Assembly (NCBI GenBank): GCA_010672585.1 | Contig: JAAHGF010000003.1 | Span: 566,719 to 630,718, forward strand | DNA length: 64,000 nt | Source: Okeania sp. SIO1I7 | Lineage (GTDB): Bacteria; Cyanobacteriota; Cyanobacteriia; Cyanobacteriales; Microcoleaceae | Direction of reading: 5' to 3' | Shown here: positions 43,818 through 54,048 of the stretch, one piece after another | Numbering within the stretch: the first letter of the stretch is position 1 | How the letters are laid out: every line of letters starts with the position of its first letter | Program-made: the position numbers and the translations under genes | The notes under the pieces: model-generated | Told to the model about the DNA's origin: nothing | What the model saw: only the letters and a program-made list of their open reading frames with translations | The model's database searches: none

Positions 43818-46058
43818 ATGTCCATCCAAAATAAAATTATTTATGGCTATGCGATCGCCTTAGGTGTAGCATTTGCAGGAACTGCATTAGGCTTTGCTAT
43901 TGGTAACTACTATCAAAACAAGGCACAACAAGAACAACAGATAGCCTCCTACGAAAACCGACTTCTGAGCGCCCTGCAACTTGATGTTCTCTACAACCGT
44001 CCAGCTAAACAACTTGCTCCTTACCTTCAAGACCCTGAAGCTTTTCGTCGAGAGAGTGGTGCTTTGCTCAAACGACTGCAAAATATTCAGGATTTGCTCA
44101 CTAAACACAATAATTCAGGAAAACCAGCAACCCTCGAAGATTTGCAAGCTTTTTTAGAAGACTATGAAGTAACTGTTGAGGAGTTTAGGAAGCGTGCAAT
44201 TACCTTTAAAAAAACAGTACAACCCCTGACCCAGAAACTTGAGGGTTTAGAAACTGCTGAACAACTCTTGATAAATTTGGTTAAAAGTCCAGAATTTGTT
44301 GCTTTTATTGAAGCTCCCGATCTGATGGGAGAGTTTTATCAGCTCGCAATTCAAAGAGAAATAGATACCGAGCAAGCCTTCAATAATGCCCAACTTCTAC
44401 GAAATCAAATTATTCTTTTTAGCTTTGTCCTTTCAGGAGGAGTCGCTTTGATTCTGGCTTTATATACCAGTCATGCGATCGCCAAGCCACTGGAAAAAGT
44501 TACAGATGTTGCTCAATTAGTTACTCGTGATTCTAACTTCAATCTGCAAGTACCAGTTCAAACCAATGATGAAGTAGGTGTATTAGCAACATCCCTAAAT
44601 CAACTGATCTGCCGTGTCAAAGAGTTAATGACTGAAGAGCAAGCTTACATCGTGCAATTGGAACAAGCGAAAGAAACTGCTAATGCAGCCAACCAAGCTA
44701 AAAGTGAATTTCTTGCCAATATGAGCCATGAACTCCGCACTCCCCTCAACGGTATCCTTGGGTATGCTCAAATCCTTGAGCATTCTGAAACCATGAGTGA
44801 GGAAGAAAACAAAGGTATTGATATTATCAAACAATGTGGTCTTCACCTGCTGAAGTTAATCAATGATATTCTCGACCTCTCCAAAATTGAAGCCCGCAAA
44901 CTCGACCTTTTGGTAAGCGAGTTTCATTTTCCCTCTTTCCTCCAAGGAGTGGCGGAAATATGTCGCATTCGAGCTGAACAAAAAGGCATAAATTTTTACT
45001 ACTCCCCCGATCAAAATTTACCTATAGGCATTCTTGCTGACGAAAAACGACTACAGCAGGTATTGATCAATATCCTGAACAATGGGATTAAATTTACTGA
45101 TGTTGGTAGCGTCACTTTTGCAGTAACAGCACAAAAATTGTCAGGTCGATATCGCCTGCACTTTGAAGTCAAAGACACAGGTGTAGGCATGACCCCAGAG
45201 CAAAAGGCGAAAATATTCCTGCCATTTGAACAAGTAGGCGACCGCAAAAAACAGACAGAAGGCACAGGTTTGGGGTTAGCTATTAGTCAAAAGATTGTCA
45301 AACTCATGGATAGTCAACTGGAAGTAAAGAGTGAAGTAGGTAAAGGTAGTACTTTCTGGTTTGATGTGGAAGTTCCAGAAGCACAAGAATGGGCAATGAC
45401 TTCTAGCACTGATCAGCAGGGAACTATATTGGGTTATCAAGGTAAAAAATACCATGTTTTAGTTGTTGACGACTGTTGGGAAAATCGCTCGGTGGTTGTG
45501 AGTTTGTTAGAAATGCTTGGCTTTGAAATTAGTGAAGCGGAAAATGGAAAGGAAGCTTTAGAAAAAATGATGGTATTGTTGCCAGATGTGGTGATTACTG
45601 ATGTAATGATGCCAGTAATAAATGGTTATGAATTACTGAAATATATCCGCAGTTCGGAAAAGTTGAAGGATGTGGTGGCGATCGCTACTTCTGCGAGTGT
45701 GTTTGAAAGTCATCAACAAGAGGCAATTGAGACCGGAGCTGATGTATTTTTGCCCAAACCTATACAGACTGACAGACTATTAGAAATTTTACAGCAGTAT
45801 CTGAATCTAGAGTGGGTCGTTCGGCAACAGACTACAGTATCAGCTCAAGCAAATGCCCTCATTCCCCCTGATTGTCAAGTATTACAAGAATTACTCACCT
45901 TAGTAAAAGATGGTAATATTCAAGGTGTTGTCAAACTTGCTGAACATCTTCAGATTTCTGATGTAACTTTTACTCCTTTTGCACAAGAAATTTTACAATT
46001 GGCGAATAGTTTCCAGCTTAAACACCTGGAAACATTTATAAAAAAACATATTGGTTAA
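43818..46058 (+). CDS. membrane hybrid histidine kinase (HAMP-HisKA-HATPase-REC)
   Basis: 746 residues from ATG 43818 ([20 protein letters not shown]). Transmembrane helix 1 at about 8-32, a periplasmic helical sensor (about 33-190), TM2 at about 195-217, HAMP at about 218-270, HisKA with H304 in [19 protein letters not shown], HATPase ([21 protein letters not shown]), a receiver with D595 (VVITDVMMP), and a C-terminal helical tail ([20 protein letters not shown]). The frame is open back to ATG 43455 and also has ATG 43737, but the extension is repeat sequence. The gene ends 8 bp before the next kinase, so they are cotranscribed. The signal is unknown. Confidence 0.88.
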   Translation: MSIQNKIIYGYAIALGVAFAGTALGFAIGNYYQNKAQQEQQIASYENRLLSALQLDVLYNRPAKQLAPYLQDPEAFRRESGALLKRLQNIQDLLTKHNNSGKPATLEDLQAFLEDYEVTVEEFRKRAITFKKTVQPLTQKLEGLETAEQLLINLVKSPEFVAFIEAPDLMGEFYQLAIQREIDTEQAFNNAQLLRNQIILFSFVLSGGVALILALYTSHAIAKPLEKVTDVAQLVTRDSNFNLQVPVQTNDEVGVLATSLNQLICRVKELMTEEQAYIVQLEQAKETANAANQAKSEFLANMSHELRTPLNGILGYAQILEHSETMSEEENKGIDIIKQCGLHLLKLINDILDLSKIEARKLDLLVSEFHFPSFLQGVAEICRIRAEQKGINFYYSPDQNLPIGILADEKRLQQVLINILNNGIKFTDVGSVTFAVTAQKLSGRYRLHFEVKDTGVGMTPEQKAKIFLPFEQVGDRKKQTEGTGLGLAISQKIVKLMDSQLEVKSEVGKGSTFWFDVEVPEAQEWAMTSSTDQQGTILGYQGKKYHVLVVDDCWENRSVVVSLLEMLGFEISEAENGKEALEKMMVLLPDVVITDVMMPVINGYELLKYIRSSEKLKDVVAIATSASVFESHQQEAIETGADVFLPKPIQTDRLLEILQQYLNLEWVVRQQTTVSAQANALIPPDCQVLQELLTLVKDGNIQGVVKLAEHLQISDVTFTPFAQEILQLANSFQLKHLETFIKKHIG

Positions 46059-46066
46059 CTCAAAGT

Positions 46067-48808
46067 ATGAATAAGCTAATCAACAAATTAACTCACAAAA
46101 AATCTCTCAGAATCGTGTTAATTATCCCCTTTATCTTGCAAATTATCACAGCTGTTGGATTGGTAGGTTATCTTTCTTTCAAAAATGCAGAGAAAGCCGT
46201 TAACAAATTGGCATTTGAGTTACAAAATGAAATCACTGACCGGGTTGAAGACCACATTCAAGATTACTTAGAATATCCTCAAATTATTACTCAAAGTAAT
46301 ATCAATGCTTTTCAATTGAAGCAACTAAGTGTAGATAATCCGGCTGCTTTAGAACAGCATTTATGGAAACAAGTTCAGCTTTTCGAGTCTGTTCGTAGTA
46401 TTTATTTTGCAGGTAATCCTGAAATTGGAGAATATGCATTTGCTAGACGTGAACCTGATGGAACATTTGTGGTTAGAGAATTTGTAGATTTTCCAATGCG
46501 CAATACTTATGCTATAGATGAGCAAGGTCAGCGAACTCAGTTGCTTTACTCTAAACCCTTTTATCCCCGCCAAAGACCTTGGTATGTGACCGCAGTAGAA
46601 GCGGGTTATCCCACCTGGGGTAAAGTTTACAATTTCTCAGATGGCATACTTGGAATTACTTTCTCTGCACCCATTCAGGATAAAGCCGGAAACTTTCAGG
46701 GAGTTTTAGCAATTGACCTTCTTCTAAGCTTGATTAGTGATTTTCTGCGTGGACTTACGATTAGTCCTTCAGGTCAAGTTTTTCTGATTGAACCTTCAGG
46801 AGATCTAATTGGAAGTTCAACATCTGAACAGCCATTTTTACCCGGAAAAAAAGATGAGAAGGCACAACGACTCCAGGCAAAAAACAGTCAAAATCCCCTA
46901 ACTCGTATCACAGCTCAGTATTTGGTTAATTATTTCGGCGATCTTTCCCAAATCACCGAAGCACAACAGTTCAGTTTCAAAATTGATGGCAAGCTTCTGT
47001 TGGCTCAAGTGAATCCAATCAGGGAACAGGGTATAGATTGGTTATGCGTTGTTGTCGTCCCAGAATCGGACTTCATGGCAGAAATTCATGCCAATACTCG
47101 CACCACAATTTTGCTCTGTATCGCTGCTTTAATTATTGCGACCATTATTGGAGTTATCACAGCACAATGGGTGATAAAACCCATTTTACGTTTGAATCAT
47201 GCAGCCAAAGATATTGCTCGAGGAGAATGGAATAAAACCATAGATTTGAAGCGTTCTGATGAAGTGGGAGAATTAAACCAATCTTTCAATCAAATGGCAA
47301 ATCAGTTGAAAGATTCATTTGAAATGTTAGAAGCAAGAGTTGAAGAGCGAACAACTGAATTAGCTGAATCTAATCAACAACTGCAAGAAGCTAAAAAACA
47401 GGCAGAAAGTGCTAACCAAGCCAAAAGTGAATTTCTCGCCAATATGAGCCATGAACTCCGTACACCCCTCAACGGTATCCTTGGCTATGCTCAAATCCTC
47501 CAACGTTCCTCAACAATGAATGACAGAGAGCGCAAAGGTATTGCCATCGTCAAACAATGCGGCTCTCACCTACTGAATTTAATCAATGATATTCTCGACC
47601 TCTCCAAAATTGAAGCCCGCAAACTTGAGCTGTTAGTCACAGAGTTTCATTTTCCCTCCTTTCTCCAAGGAGTGGCCGAAATATGTCGCATTAGAGCTGA
47701 ACAAAAAGCCATAGATTTTTACTATGTACCCGATGAAAATTTACCTATAGGAATTCGTGCCGATGAAAAACGACTACAGCAGGTACTCATAAATCTCTTA
47801 GGCAATGCCATTAAATTCACCAATACTGGTAGCGTTACCTTTGCAGTCACAGCTCAGAAAATGGAACAAGATCAGCCCAGATATCGCCTTCATTTTGAAG
47901 TCAAAGACACAGGTGTAGGCATGACCCCAGAGCAACAGGCGAAAATATTCCTGCCATTTGAACAAGTAGGCGACCGCAAAAAACAGACAGAAGGCACAGG
48001 TTTGGGATTAGCTATTAGCCAAAAGATTGTCAAACTTATGGACACTCAACTGGAAATCAAGAGTGAAGTAGGTAAGGGTAGTACCTTCTGGTTTGATGTG
48101 GAAGTTCCAGAAGCACAAGAATGGGCAACAACTTCAAGAACTTTCAACCAGGGAACTATCTTAGGTTATCAAGGTCAAAAACGCCGTGTTTTAGTTGTGG
48201 ATGACCGTTGGGAAAATCGCTCGGTGGTGGTGAGTTTGTTAGAAATGTTAGGCTTTGAAATGAGTAAAGCGGAAAATGGCAAGGAAGCTCTAGAAAAAAT
48301 GATGGTATCTCTGCCAGATGTGGTGATTACTGATTTAATGATGCCAGTAATGGATGGTTATGAATTACTGAAATATATCCGCAGTTCGGAAAAGTTCAAG
48401 GATGTAGTGGCGATCGCTTCTTCTGCTAGTGTGTTTGAAAGTAATCAACAAGAGGCAATTGATACCGGAGCAGATGTATTTCTACCCAAACCTATACAGA
48501 CTGACAGACTATTAGAAATTTTACAGCAGTCTCTCGACCTAGAGTGGGTTTATGAGCAACAAACCACAGCATCAGCTCAGGTGACTGAGGTCAGTCAAAG
48601 TGAAGGAATTGTTTCTCCAGCTATGGAAGTCTTACAAGAATTACTCACTTTAGTAGAAGATGGTGATATTCAAGGTGCTGTGGAGGTTGCTGAACAGCTT
48701 CTAGCATCGGATGTCACTTTTACTCCTTTTGCCCAAGAGATTTTGCAACTAGCGAATAGTTTCGAGCTTAAACACCTGGAAACATTTATAAAAAAATATA
48801 TTGGTTAA
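46067..48808 (+). CDS. membrane hybrid histidine kinase with Cache sensor
   Basis: 913 residues. TM1 at about 15-37; a double-Cache-type extracellular sensor (about 40-335; [41 protein letters not shown]); TM2 at about 343-368; HAMP at about 370-422; coiled coil; HisKA with H462 in [19 protein letters not shown]; HATPase; receiver with D756 ([15 protein letters not shown]); and the same helical tail as its neighbour. From HisKA to the end it is nearly identical to the gene at 43818, at DNA level too, while the sensors are unrelated. So this is a duplication with sensor swap or gene conversion. Cache domains bind small molecules outside the membrane; the ligand is unknown. Confidence 0.9.
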   Translation: MNKLINKLTHKKSLRIVLIIPFILQIITAVGLVGYLSFKNAEKAVNKLAFELQNEITDRVEDHIQDYLEYPQIITQSNINAFQLKQLSVDNPAALEQHLWKQVQLFESVRSIYFAGNPEIGEYAFARREPDGTFVVREFVDFPMRNTYAIDEQGQRTQLLYSKPFYPRQRPWYVTAVEAGYPTWGKVYNFSDGILGITFSAPIQDKAGNFQGVLAIDLLLSLISDFLRGLTISPSGQVFLIEPSGDLIGSSTSEQPFLPGKKDEKAQRLQAKNSQNPLTRITAQYLVNYFGDLSQITEAQQFSFKIDGKLLLAQVNPIREQGIDWLCVVVVPESDFMAEIHANTRTTILLCIAALIIATIIGVITAQWVIKPILRLNHAAKDIARGEWNKTIDLKRSDEVGELNQSFNQMANQLKDSFEMLEARVEERTTELAESNQQLQEAKKQAESANQAKSEFLANMSHELRTPLNGILGYAQILQRSSTMNDRERKGIAIVKQCGSHLLNLINDILDLSKIEARKLELLVTEFHFPSFLQGVAEICRIRAEQKAIDFYYVPDENLPIGIRADEKRLQQVLINLLGNAIKFTNTGSVTFAVTAQKMEQDQPRYRLHFEVKDTGVGMTPEQQAKIFLPFEQVGDRKKQTEGTGLGLAISQKIVKLMDTQLEIKSEVGKGSTFWFDVEVPEAQEWATTSRTFNQGTILGYQGQKRRVLVVDDRWENRSVVVSLLEMLGFEMSKAENGKEALEKMMVSLPDVVITDLMMPVMDGYELLKYIRSSEKFKDVVAIASSASVFESNQQEAIDTGADVFLPKPIQTDRLLEILQQSLDLEWVYEQQTTASAQVTEVSQSEGIVSPAMEVLQELLTLVEDGDIQGAVEVAEQLLASDVTFTPFAQEILQLANSFELKHLETFIKKYIG

Positions 48809-49225
48809 CTTAAAGTATAAATCAGCTAATCAACAAATTAGGGTTTGCGTATGGAAAGTCTTTTTGCTCTTTGTAGGAGACAGCTATACTGGAGACAACC
48901 CACCCCTCGCCCCTCCCCCTCCGGTGGAGGGGGAGACAGGAGAAATAGGAATGAGCGAAGAGGTCGGAGTAATATCATGTCCGGTTGAATACTTACACTT
49001 TGGAGGAAGGAAGGCAGAAGGCAGCGGGAGCTGGAGGCAGAAGGGAAGAAAGGGTTAAAAGGGATAAAGTTTTTTTATAACTGACCCGTCCGTTAGCGCA
49101 GCTCCCCTGGAAGGGGAACATGATATAATATCATGTCCGGATGATTAGGTATAGCGCTGTGCGCAGGCAACAGCTCATCTGGCAACAGCTCATCTGGCAA
49201 CCCACCCCTAACCCCTCCCAGGAGG
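48809..49225. repeat. spacer with R2 end, R1 element and insertion target
   Basis: 48838-48960 starts TTAGGGTTTGCGTATGG (R2 end) and runs into the cccacccctcgcccctccc block. 48972-49126 is an R1 element, with a second R1 end at 49128. 49215-49225, CTCCCAGGAGG, is the left copy of the target duplication of the adjacent insertion sequence. Confidence 0.65.
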
Positions 49226-49249
49226 CAGGGCTGTTTCATTCTCACTCTA

Positions 49250-49483
49250 GGTGTAGAATTATAGAGTAAAGAGCAGATTTTACCCCAAATTCGGCCTAAT
49301 ATTAGCTTGAATGGCCATTTTTTGTGATTCAAAGCAGTGCGATCGCAGAGCATTGCCTCAGCAGTAGGTGTAGAATTATAGAGTAAAGAGCAGATTTTAC
49401 CCCAAATTCGGCCCAAGATTAGCTTGAATGGCCATTTTTTGTGATTCAAAGCAGTGCGATCGCAGAGCATTACCTCAGCAGTA
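49250..49483 (+). repeat. 117-bp tandem duplication inside the IS left end
   Basis: Two copies, 49250-49366 and 49367-49483, each starting GGTGTAGAATTATAGAGTAA and containing GCGATCGC. They differ at only a few positions. The first part is also the inner portion of the IS inverted repeat, so the element has two left-end-like sequences. Confidence 0.9.
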
Positions 49484-49662
49484 TCGCGTAGCGGTGTGTA
49501 GTACTATCGCCACCAACCAATGTCAAACTGACCCCGAAATTGCCCTCTGTTGTGCGATCGCAACTTCATCTTATTCAGATCAAAAAATGGATTTCATACC
49601 ACACTTAAGTACAAAAAGAAAGTATATATTTGAGATTATTACTCAAGTACGATATCCCTGCT

Positions 49663-50605
49663 TTAATTCCGGCAAAACCATGTGTTCTTAGTAGAGTTAA
49701 TACCCAAGTTTTTAAAATTGAGAAATTGCCGGCAGAAAACCCTGATTTTTGAGGACTTGAATCTTCCTCTAGAATCACATCCTTTACGATAGGGCAGTTG
49801 ATTTTCAATTAACCAATGTCCTCGAATACCTGAGGCTAGGGTGGTAGATTTTGGTGAGAGTGAACAAAGATAATAACTAATACTTTCTACCAATTTTGAC
49901 CCTCGATTGCTACTGCGCTTTACTCTAATTACAGAACCTGCGCCTTTCCATACATCCAGTATATTTGCTGGTATATTAAAAACTTCTACAATTCTAGTAG
50001 TATAACGATCTCTTGTTTTTTCTTCGTCTACATACCTTTTTACTACTTGAGTTGATTTAACTTGCTGTTCTATTTGTTCATACAACTTGGGTTGATTCTT
50101 TTTAACTTTAATTAAATAATCGTTTTGAGTTTCGATAATTTTGGCTACTGTTTTTTTTGACAATGTAGAGCATCTAGAGTAAAAACCACCCCCTTTAAGT
50201 CTAAGATATCTAGTAGTTTTCTCACAATCGTGATTTCACTTTCAAGCTTCCATACCAAAGATTTTTATCCCTAAAACTAACCCTCTTTGATGACTAAATG
50301 CTGATACACAATTTCTAAAATTTTGCTCAGATATACCCGTAATTTTCTACCGTATTTTTGAGACTTTTTCCATCTATTGATACCCACTCTCTAGACCTGG
50401 TTTTACTATATTGTTGGCTCCATTGATTAAAAGCTATTTGTAATTTGTGGTAATCTAGTTGTACCATGACTCGTCTCATTGTTGAATAAGAAGGAACACA
50501 AGCTTGAGGAATATTGAGTAGTTTAATTAAAGTTAAACGATGGCGTTCGGTAAATCTCCCTAACTGTCTATAACCCCAATAACCGCTGATGATTCCCATA
50601 ATCAC
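49663..50605 (-). pseudogene. ISAs1-family transposase, frameshifted
   Basis: Two open pieces on the minus strand. 50605-50327 encodes the N-terminal part (ISGYWGYRQLGRF, ACVPSYSTMRRV, EWVSIDGKSLKNT, which carries the first DDE aspartate in SIDGK). 50163-49663 encodes the later part (SKKTVAKIIETQNDYLIKVK, then NQPKLYEQIEQQ, and GHWLIENQLPYRKGCD carrying the HWxIEN-type glutamate). Between them lies LDALHCQK-like sequence in another frame. At least one frameshift, and probably more, kill the gene. It matches the IS4-superfamily ISAs1/H-repeat transposases. Confidence 0.82.
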
Positions 50606-50932
50606 GGGTCAACAGTACTAGCCATAAGGGGTGGCGACAGCCTCTTTGGTCACGAAAATCAGGTACAACTTTTCAGGTAATCAATGAGGCTTTTTTCCAT
50701 ATATTTTCATATATTGGTATATTGGCCAATTTACATCAATAAATCTGCTCTTTACTCTATAATTCTACACGCTTAGTGAGAATGAAACAGCCCTGCTCCC
50801 AGGAGGGGAATAAATTGCCGATAATATAAGACTTTCAGCTATTTGGCCTTTCCTGCAATTTGTAAATATACCAGCGCTCATTGCTATATAATAAAATTAA
50901 GGGGAGCGATCGCCATAAAGTAGGAGTGAGTA

Positions 50933-51052
50933 ATGCCAAAGTTAGTCACGATTCAAAACCACTTAACAGTAGAACAGTTAGAGCAAAGATATCGTTATGC
51001 TCGTGAAGTAACGCCCGAAAATTCACATAGTCTGGTTATTGGCCACTGGTAG
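50933..51052 (+). pseudogene. N-terminal stub of an IS630-like transposase
   Basis: 39 codons from ATG 50933, with TAGGAG six bases upstream, encode MPKLVTIQNHLTVEQLEQRY then RYAREVTPENSHSLVIGHW. This resembles the start of cyanobacterial IS630-type transposases (HLT-EELEQRYR, ERSHWQIIWLL) and then stops, with the HTH and DDE parts missing. It might instead be a genuinely short protein, but the match makes a truncated remnant more likely. Confidence 0.55.
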
Positions 51053-51242
51053 GACTTGCTTAGAGGTCTCTCAAGTAATATAATGTCCGGTTGAATACTT
51101 ATAAATAAACGACGGAGGAGTCAGGGGTCAGGAGTCAGGAGGGAGGAAGTAAAGAACAAAAAGGAAGAAAAGAAGAACTATCCTCGAAATCTAAGTATCT
51201 AAAATATCTCCTCTACTCAAAAAGCAAAAATGGCCAATAATC

Positions 51243-51851
51243 ATGGAAATTCTTAACTTAGTAGAAGCAGAAAAACTAGCACCTTGGCGATCGCCCTTAG
51301 CCAGAGCTTTACATCGAAACCGAAGCCTAACTTATGCCCGTTATCTCCAATTAGCAACAGTTACTGCTGAAGGCCAACCAAAAAATCGTACCATCGTATT
51401 CCGAGGTTTTTTAGAAGAAACCAACCAGCTAAAATTCATCACTGACAGTCGTAGCAACAAAGTAGAACAAATAGAAAAAAATCCTTGGGGCGAGGTCTGT
51501 TGGTATTTTCCTAAAACTAGAGAACAATTTCGTCTGACTGGGAAACTTTACCTAATCAAACCAAATAATCCTCACCCCAAACTTGCTAAAGCCAGAGAAA
51601 CAACATGGCAAGAAATTTCGGACAACGCTAGGCAGCAATTTACTTGGCCTAAGCCTGGAGAAAGTAAAGTAGATATTGGTGCCTTTGAATTGTCCCCACC
51701 AAATCCTACCTATCCCCTATCAAACTTTTATCTATTATTACTAGAGCCAACAAAAGTCGAGCATCTAGAACTAAAAGGAGAGCCACAAAACCGCTGGCTT
51801 TATCAAATTGATAACTCTAAAACTTGGTCTACTCAAGATATAAATCCTTAA
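51243..51851 (+). CDS. PPOX-class flavin protein, Alr4036 type
   Basis: 202 residues. The FMN-binding split-barrel pattern of pyridoxamine 5'-phosphate oxidase-like proteins is visible: LATVTAEGQPKNRTIVFRGF, LKFITDSRSNKVEQI, EVCWYFPKTREQFRLTG. The C-terminal half (LSNFYLLLLEPTKVEHLEL, NRWLY) fits the cyanobacterial/plant Alr4036 subgroup. It likely uses FMN; whether it oxidises pyridoxamine phosphate is not shown by sequence. It is cytoplasmic, and convergent with cysE, 32 bp apart. An R1 end (ATGTCCGGTTGAATAC) lies 150 bp upstream. Confidence 0.8.
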   Translation: MEILNLVEAEKLAPWRSPLARALHRNRSLTYARYLQLATVTAEGQPKNRTIVFRGFLEETNQLKFITDSRSNKVEQIEKNPWGEVCWYFPKTREQFRLTGKLYLIKPNNPHPKLAKARETTWQEISDNARQQFTWPKPGESKVDIGAFELSPPNPTYPLSNFYLLLLEPTKVEHLELKGEPQNRWLYQIDNSKTWSTQDINP

Positions 51852-51883
51852 ATTCCTGAGCCATCAATACAATCTTGAATTGC

Positions 51884-52591
51884 TCAGTCTTGGAGATGAC
51901 AACTAGCGTAATTAACAGAAGATGCAGTGTCAGACTTGACCACAAGAGACTGCGATAATTTATCTTGTAAACTTTCCACCTGTTGTTCAAGAGAATCAAT
52001 TCGATCCACCAAAGCACGAATAACCTCAGCCTCAGAGTCAGGCAAACTACCATGCTCTAAAGGATTTACCTTAACTCCAGAACGATATACAACTCTCCCA
52101 GGCACTCCCACAACAGTACAGTCAGAAGGAACATCCCTAAGTACTACCGATCCAGCACCAATACGGACATTATTACCAATATTAATATTACCAAGAACCT
52201 TGGCACCCCCACCAATCACCACATTCTCACCCAAGGTAGGATGTCGTTTGCCAGTTTCTTTGCCAGTGCCACCCAGAGTTACTCCTTGATAAATTAGGCA
52301 ATAGTTTCCCACAATAGCAGTCTCTCCAATCACCACACCCATACCGTGGTCAATAAAAACTCCTTGACCAATAACAGCCCCAGGATGAATTTCAATCCCA
52401 GTCAAAAAACGGCCTATGTGGGAAATTAAACGAGGTAGGAAAGGAATTTTCAGACTGTACAAACCATGGGCAAGGCGATGAAACATTAAAGCCTGAAGAC
52501 CAGGGTAGCAAGTAAGAACTTCCAACCAGTTGCGAGCTGCAGGGTCTCTATCAAAGATAATTCGGAAGTCAGTTAGAAGGGTCTTAAACAC
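51884..52591 (-). CDS. cysE: serine O-acetyltransferase
   Basis: 235 residues. The N-terminal helical part ([29 protein letters not shown]) is followed by a left-handed beta-helix of hexapeptides ([35 protein letters not shown]) with catalytic His in FIDHG and the [18 protein letters not shown] loop. This is the short EpsC/CysE type. It makes O-acetylserine from serine and acetyl-CoA for cysteine synthesis. The C-terminal ~45 residues form a coiled coil ([19 protein letters not shown]), a common cyanobacterial tail. ATG 52591 is the first good start. It is transcribed alone, divergent from the small ORF at 52691. Confidence 0.95.
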   Translation of the reverse strand: MFKTLLTDFRIIFDRDPAARNWLEVLTCYPGLQALMFHRLAHGLYSLKIPFLPRLISHIGRFLTGIEIHPGAVIGQGVFIDHGMGVVIGETAIVGNYCLIYQGVTLGGTGKETGKRHPTLGENVVIGGGAKVLGNINIGNNVRIGAGSVVLRDVPSDCTVVGVPGRVVYRSGVKVNPLEHGSLPDSEAEVIRALVDRIDSLEQQVESLQDKLSQSLVVKSDTASSVNYASCHLQD

Positions 52592-52690
52592 GAGAATTTA
52601 CCATCTTTGGTTGAGCAGGTCATTTAACATTATACTTAAGGGTGAATCAAATAAGTTGTTCAAATTTTTATTTATTTTTCGGAAAATACT

Positions 52691-52849
52691 ATGTCGTTAT
52701 TTTTAATAACTGTGGTATTGCTCTTAAGCTGGTTATTCACTTCCATCTTTGTCTTGGAACCAATGGACTTAATGCAATGGCTACATATTCCTCGATGGTT
52801 ATGTCTGTCAATAATATTGCTAATTGTTTCTTGGTGTTTAGGAGATTAA
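52691..52849 (+). CDS. small membrane protein, 52 residues
   Basis: ATG 52691 opens MSLFLITVVLLLSWLFTSIF, then a polar loop VLEPMDLMQWLHIPRW and a second hydrophobic stretch LCLSIILLIVSWCLGD before the stop. Two membrane helices with a short amphipathic loop are predicted. GGA sits nine bases upstream. A longer overlapping frame (52642-52866) lacks such organisation. I do not recognise a named family, though its organisation suggests a real membrane peptide. Confidence 0.55.
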   Translation: MSLFLITVVLLLSWLFTSIFVLEPMDLMQWLHIPRWLCLSIILLIVSWCLGD

Positions 52850-54048
52850 TTATCGTCATTGATTGATAACTTTATTCTCATCGTGGCATTGCATACTAGA
52901 TATCAAGTTTTCAGTAGATTTTGCTTTTGATGAATATCTAATATCAAGTCTCATTAATTATAGGTAATAAAAATACTTTTCTTGATTCTCTTGAGAAGAC
53001 AAAAAAAAATCTTCCTCTTCCTTTTTATTACTCTTTTCTCCTTTTCCTGGTCTCCCTCGCATTTTTTTTTATTTGTGGATATTTCAATAGATATAATATA
53101 ACAATTAGACTCAATTATTAGACTTATTAGATTTCTTGCATAAGTAGGTCTATGGGAGGATGAATGAGGAATAGAGGGATATATTTTGAGGAAAATCAAC
53201 CCAAAAAGATTTAATTTTTACTTTTGCAAGAGTTTTATTCATATTTTTCCTGTTATTATACCCATTGCAATTGTCAAACTAAAAATAAAATAAATCACAA
53301 TATATTGCTTAATAAAAGTCAAAAAATTGTTCTTTCATTAGACATATCCGAATAGAGGAAGATAAAAAAAAAATCAAAAAATGGCGTTGCACAGTGACGA
53401 ATGATTTTAGATTTTTGATTGAATTGGATTTTGGATGTTAGAATTGTTATAATGATTAATATTAAGTTTTTTTCAGTCAAAGTATAAACTAATTTTTGGC
53501 AATATCATTCCATAATGTGCAACTCCCAAAAAATAATAGTAGTTTAACATCGAATAAGACTGTAAAAAAAGTCAGACTAGCTCAAGTAAAAATTCAGATT
53601 AAAAGGGAAAAAAATGAGCAAATAGTGAAAAAAATATGTGGGTTAGTTAAACTGAATAAGGGAAGGTTAATCAGATAATTAAAAAACTGGAAAAAAAATA
53701 AAAAAATAAAAAATAAATAGTTGAGTTACTGATATAAATCAAGAGTAAAAATTGAAAAATAATGTAAAATAAATCATCTAAATCTAGCAAGCAGTAAATC
53801 CTGTAAAGCTAGTCAAATCAATGATTTAACTATTTCCGGATATGTCTATTTACTCTGATATTTTCTCATGGTCATTTTTTCTAGATTTTGGCAATGAATT
53901 TATTGATTTTCAGACAGCGAAAGATAAAATTCTTATTGCTGCACCTTGAATTTTTATTTAAACTGCTGTGAAATCTATCCCATTATTGATTGACGAGTAA
54001 AAAACAATTAGTCTATTAATCTATCTTAAATTCATAAATCAAGAAATC
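52850..54048. other. 1.2-kb AT-rich spacer before mrdA
   Basis: Very AT-rich, with A and T tracts, for example the A8-T9 runs around 53000-53070. A 60-codon lysine-rich frame at 53496-53678 has biased composition and no family, so it is not called. No repeats of families R1-R6, RNA genes or terminators stand out. Confidence 0.45.

Larger units (their letters stand above)
49226..50795. mobile_element. decayed ISAs1-type insertion sequence with 11-bp target duplication
   Basis: The left end CAGGGCTGTTTCATTCTCAC and the right end (its reverse complement, finishing AATGAAACAGCCCTG at 50795) form inverted repeats of about 55 bp with few mismatches. CTCCCAGGAGG flanks both sides (49215-49225 and 50796-50806). 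Length is 1570 bp. The transposase inside, on the minus strand, is broken. A 117-bp tandem duplication sits inside the left end. Family assignment rests on the transposase fragments. Confidence 0.85.

Noticed and set aside
52642-52866. 74-codon frame overlapping the small membrane protein
   Set aside because: The alternative frame at 52691-52849 has a coherent two-helix pattern; this one does not.
53496-53678. 60-codon lysine-rich frame
   Set aside because: AT-rich spacer that gives Lys/Asn-rich chance frames; no start signal or family.
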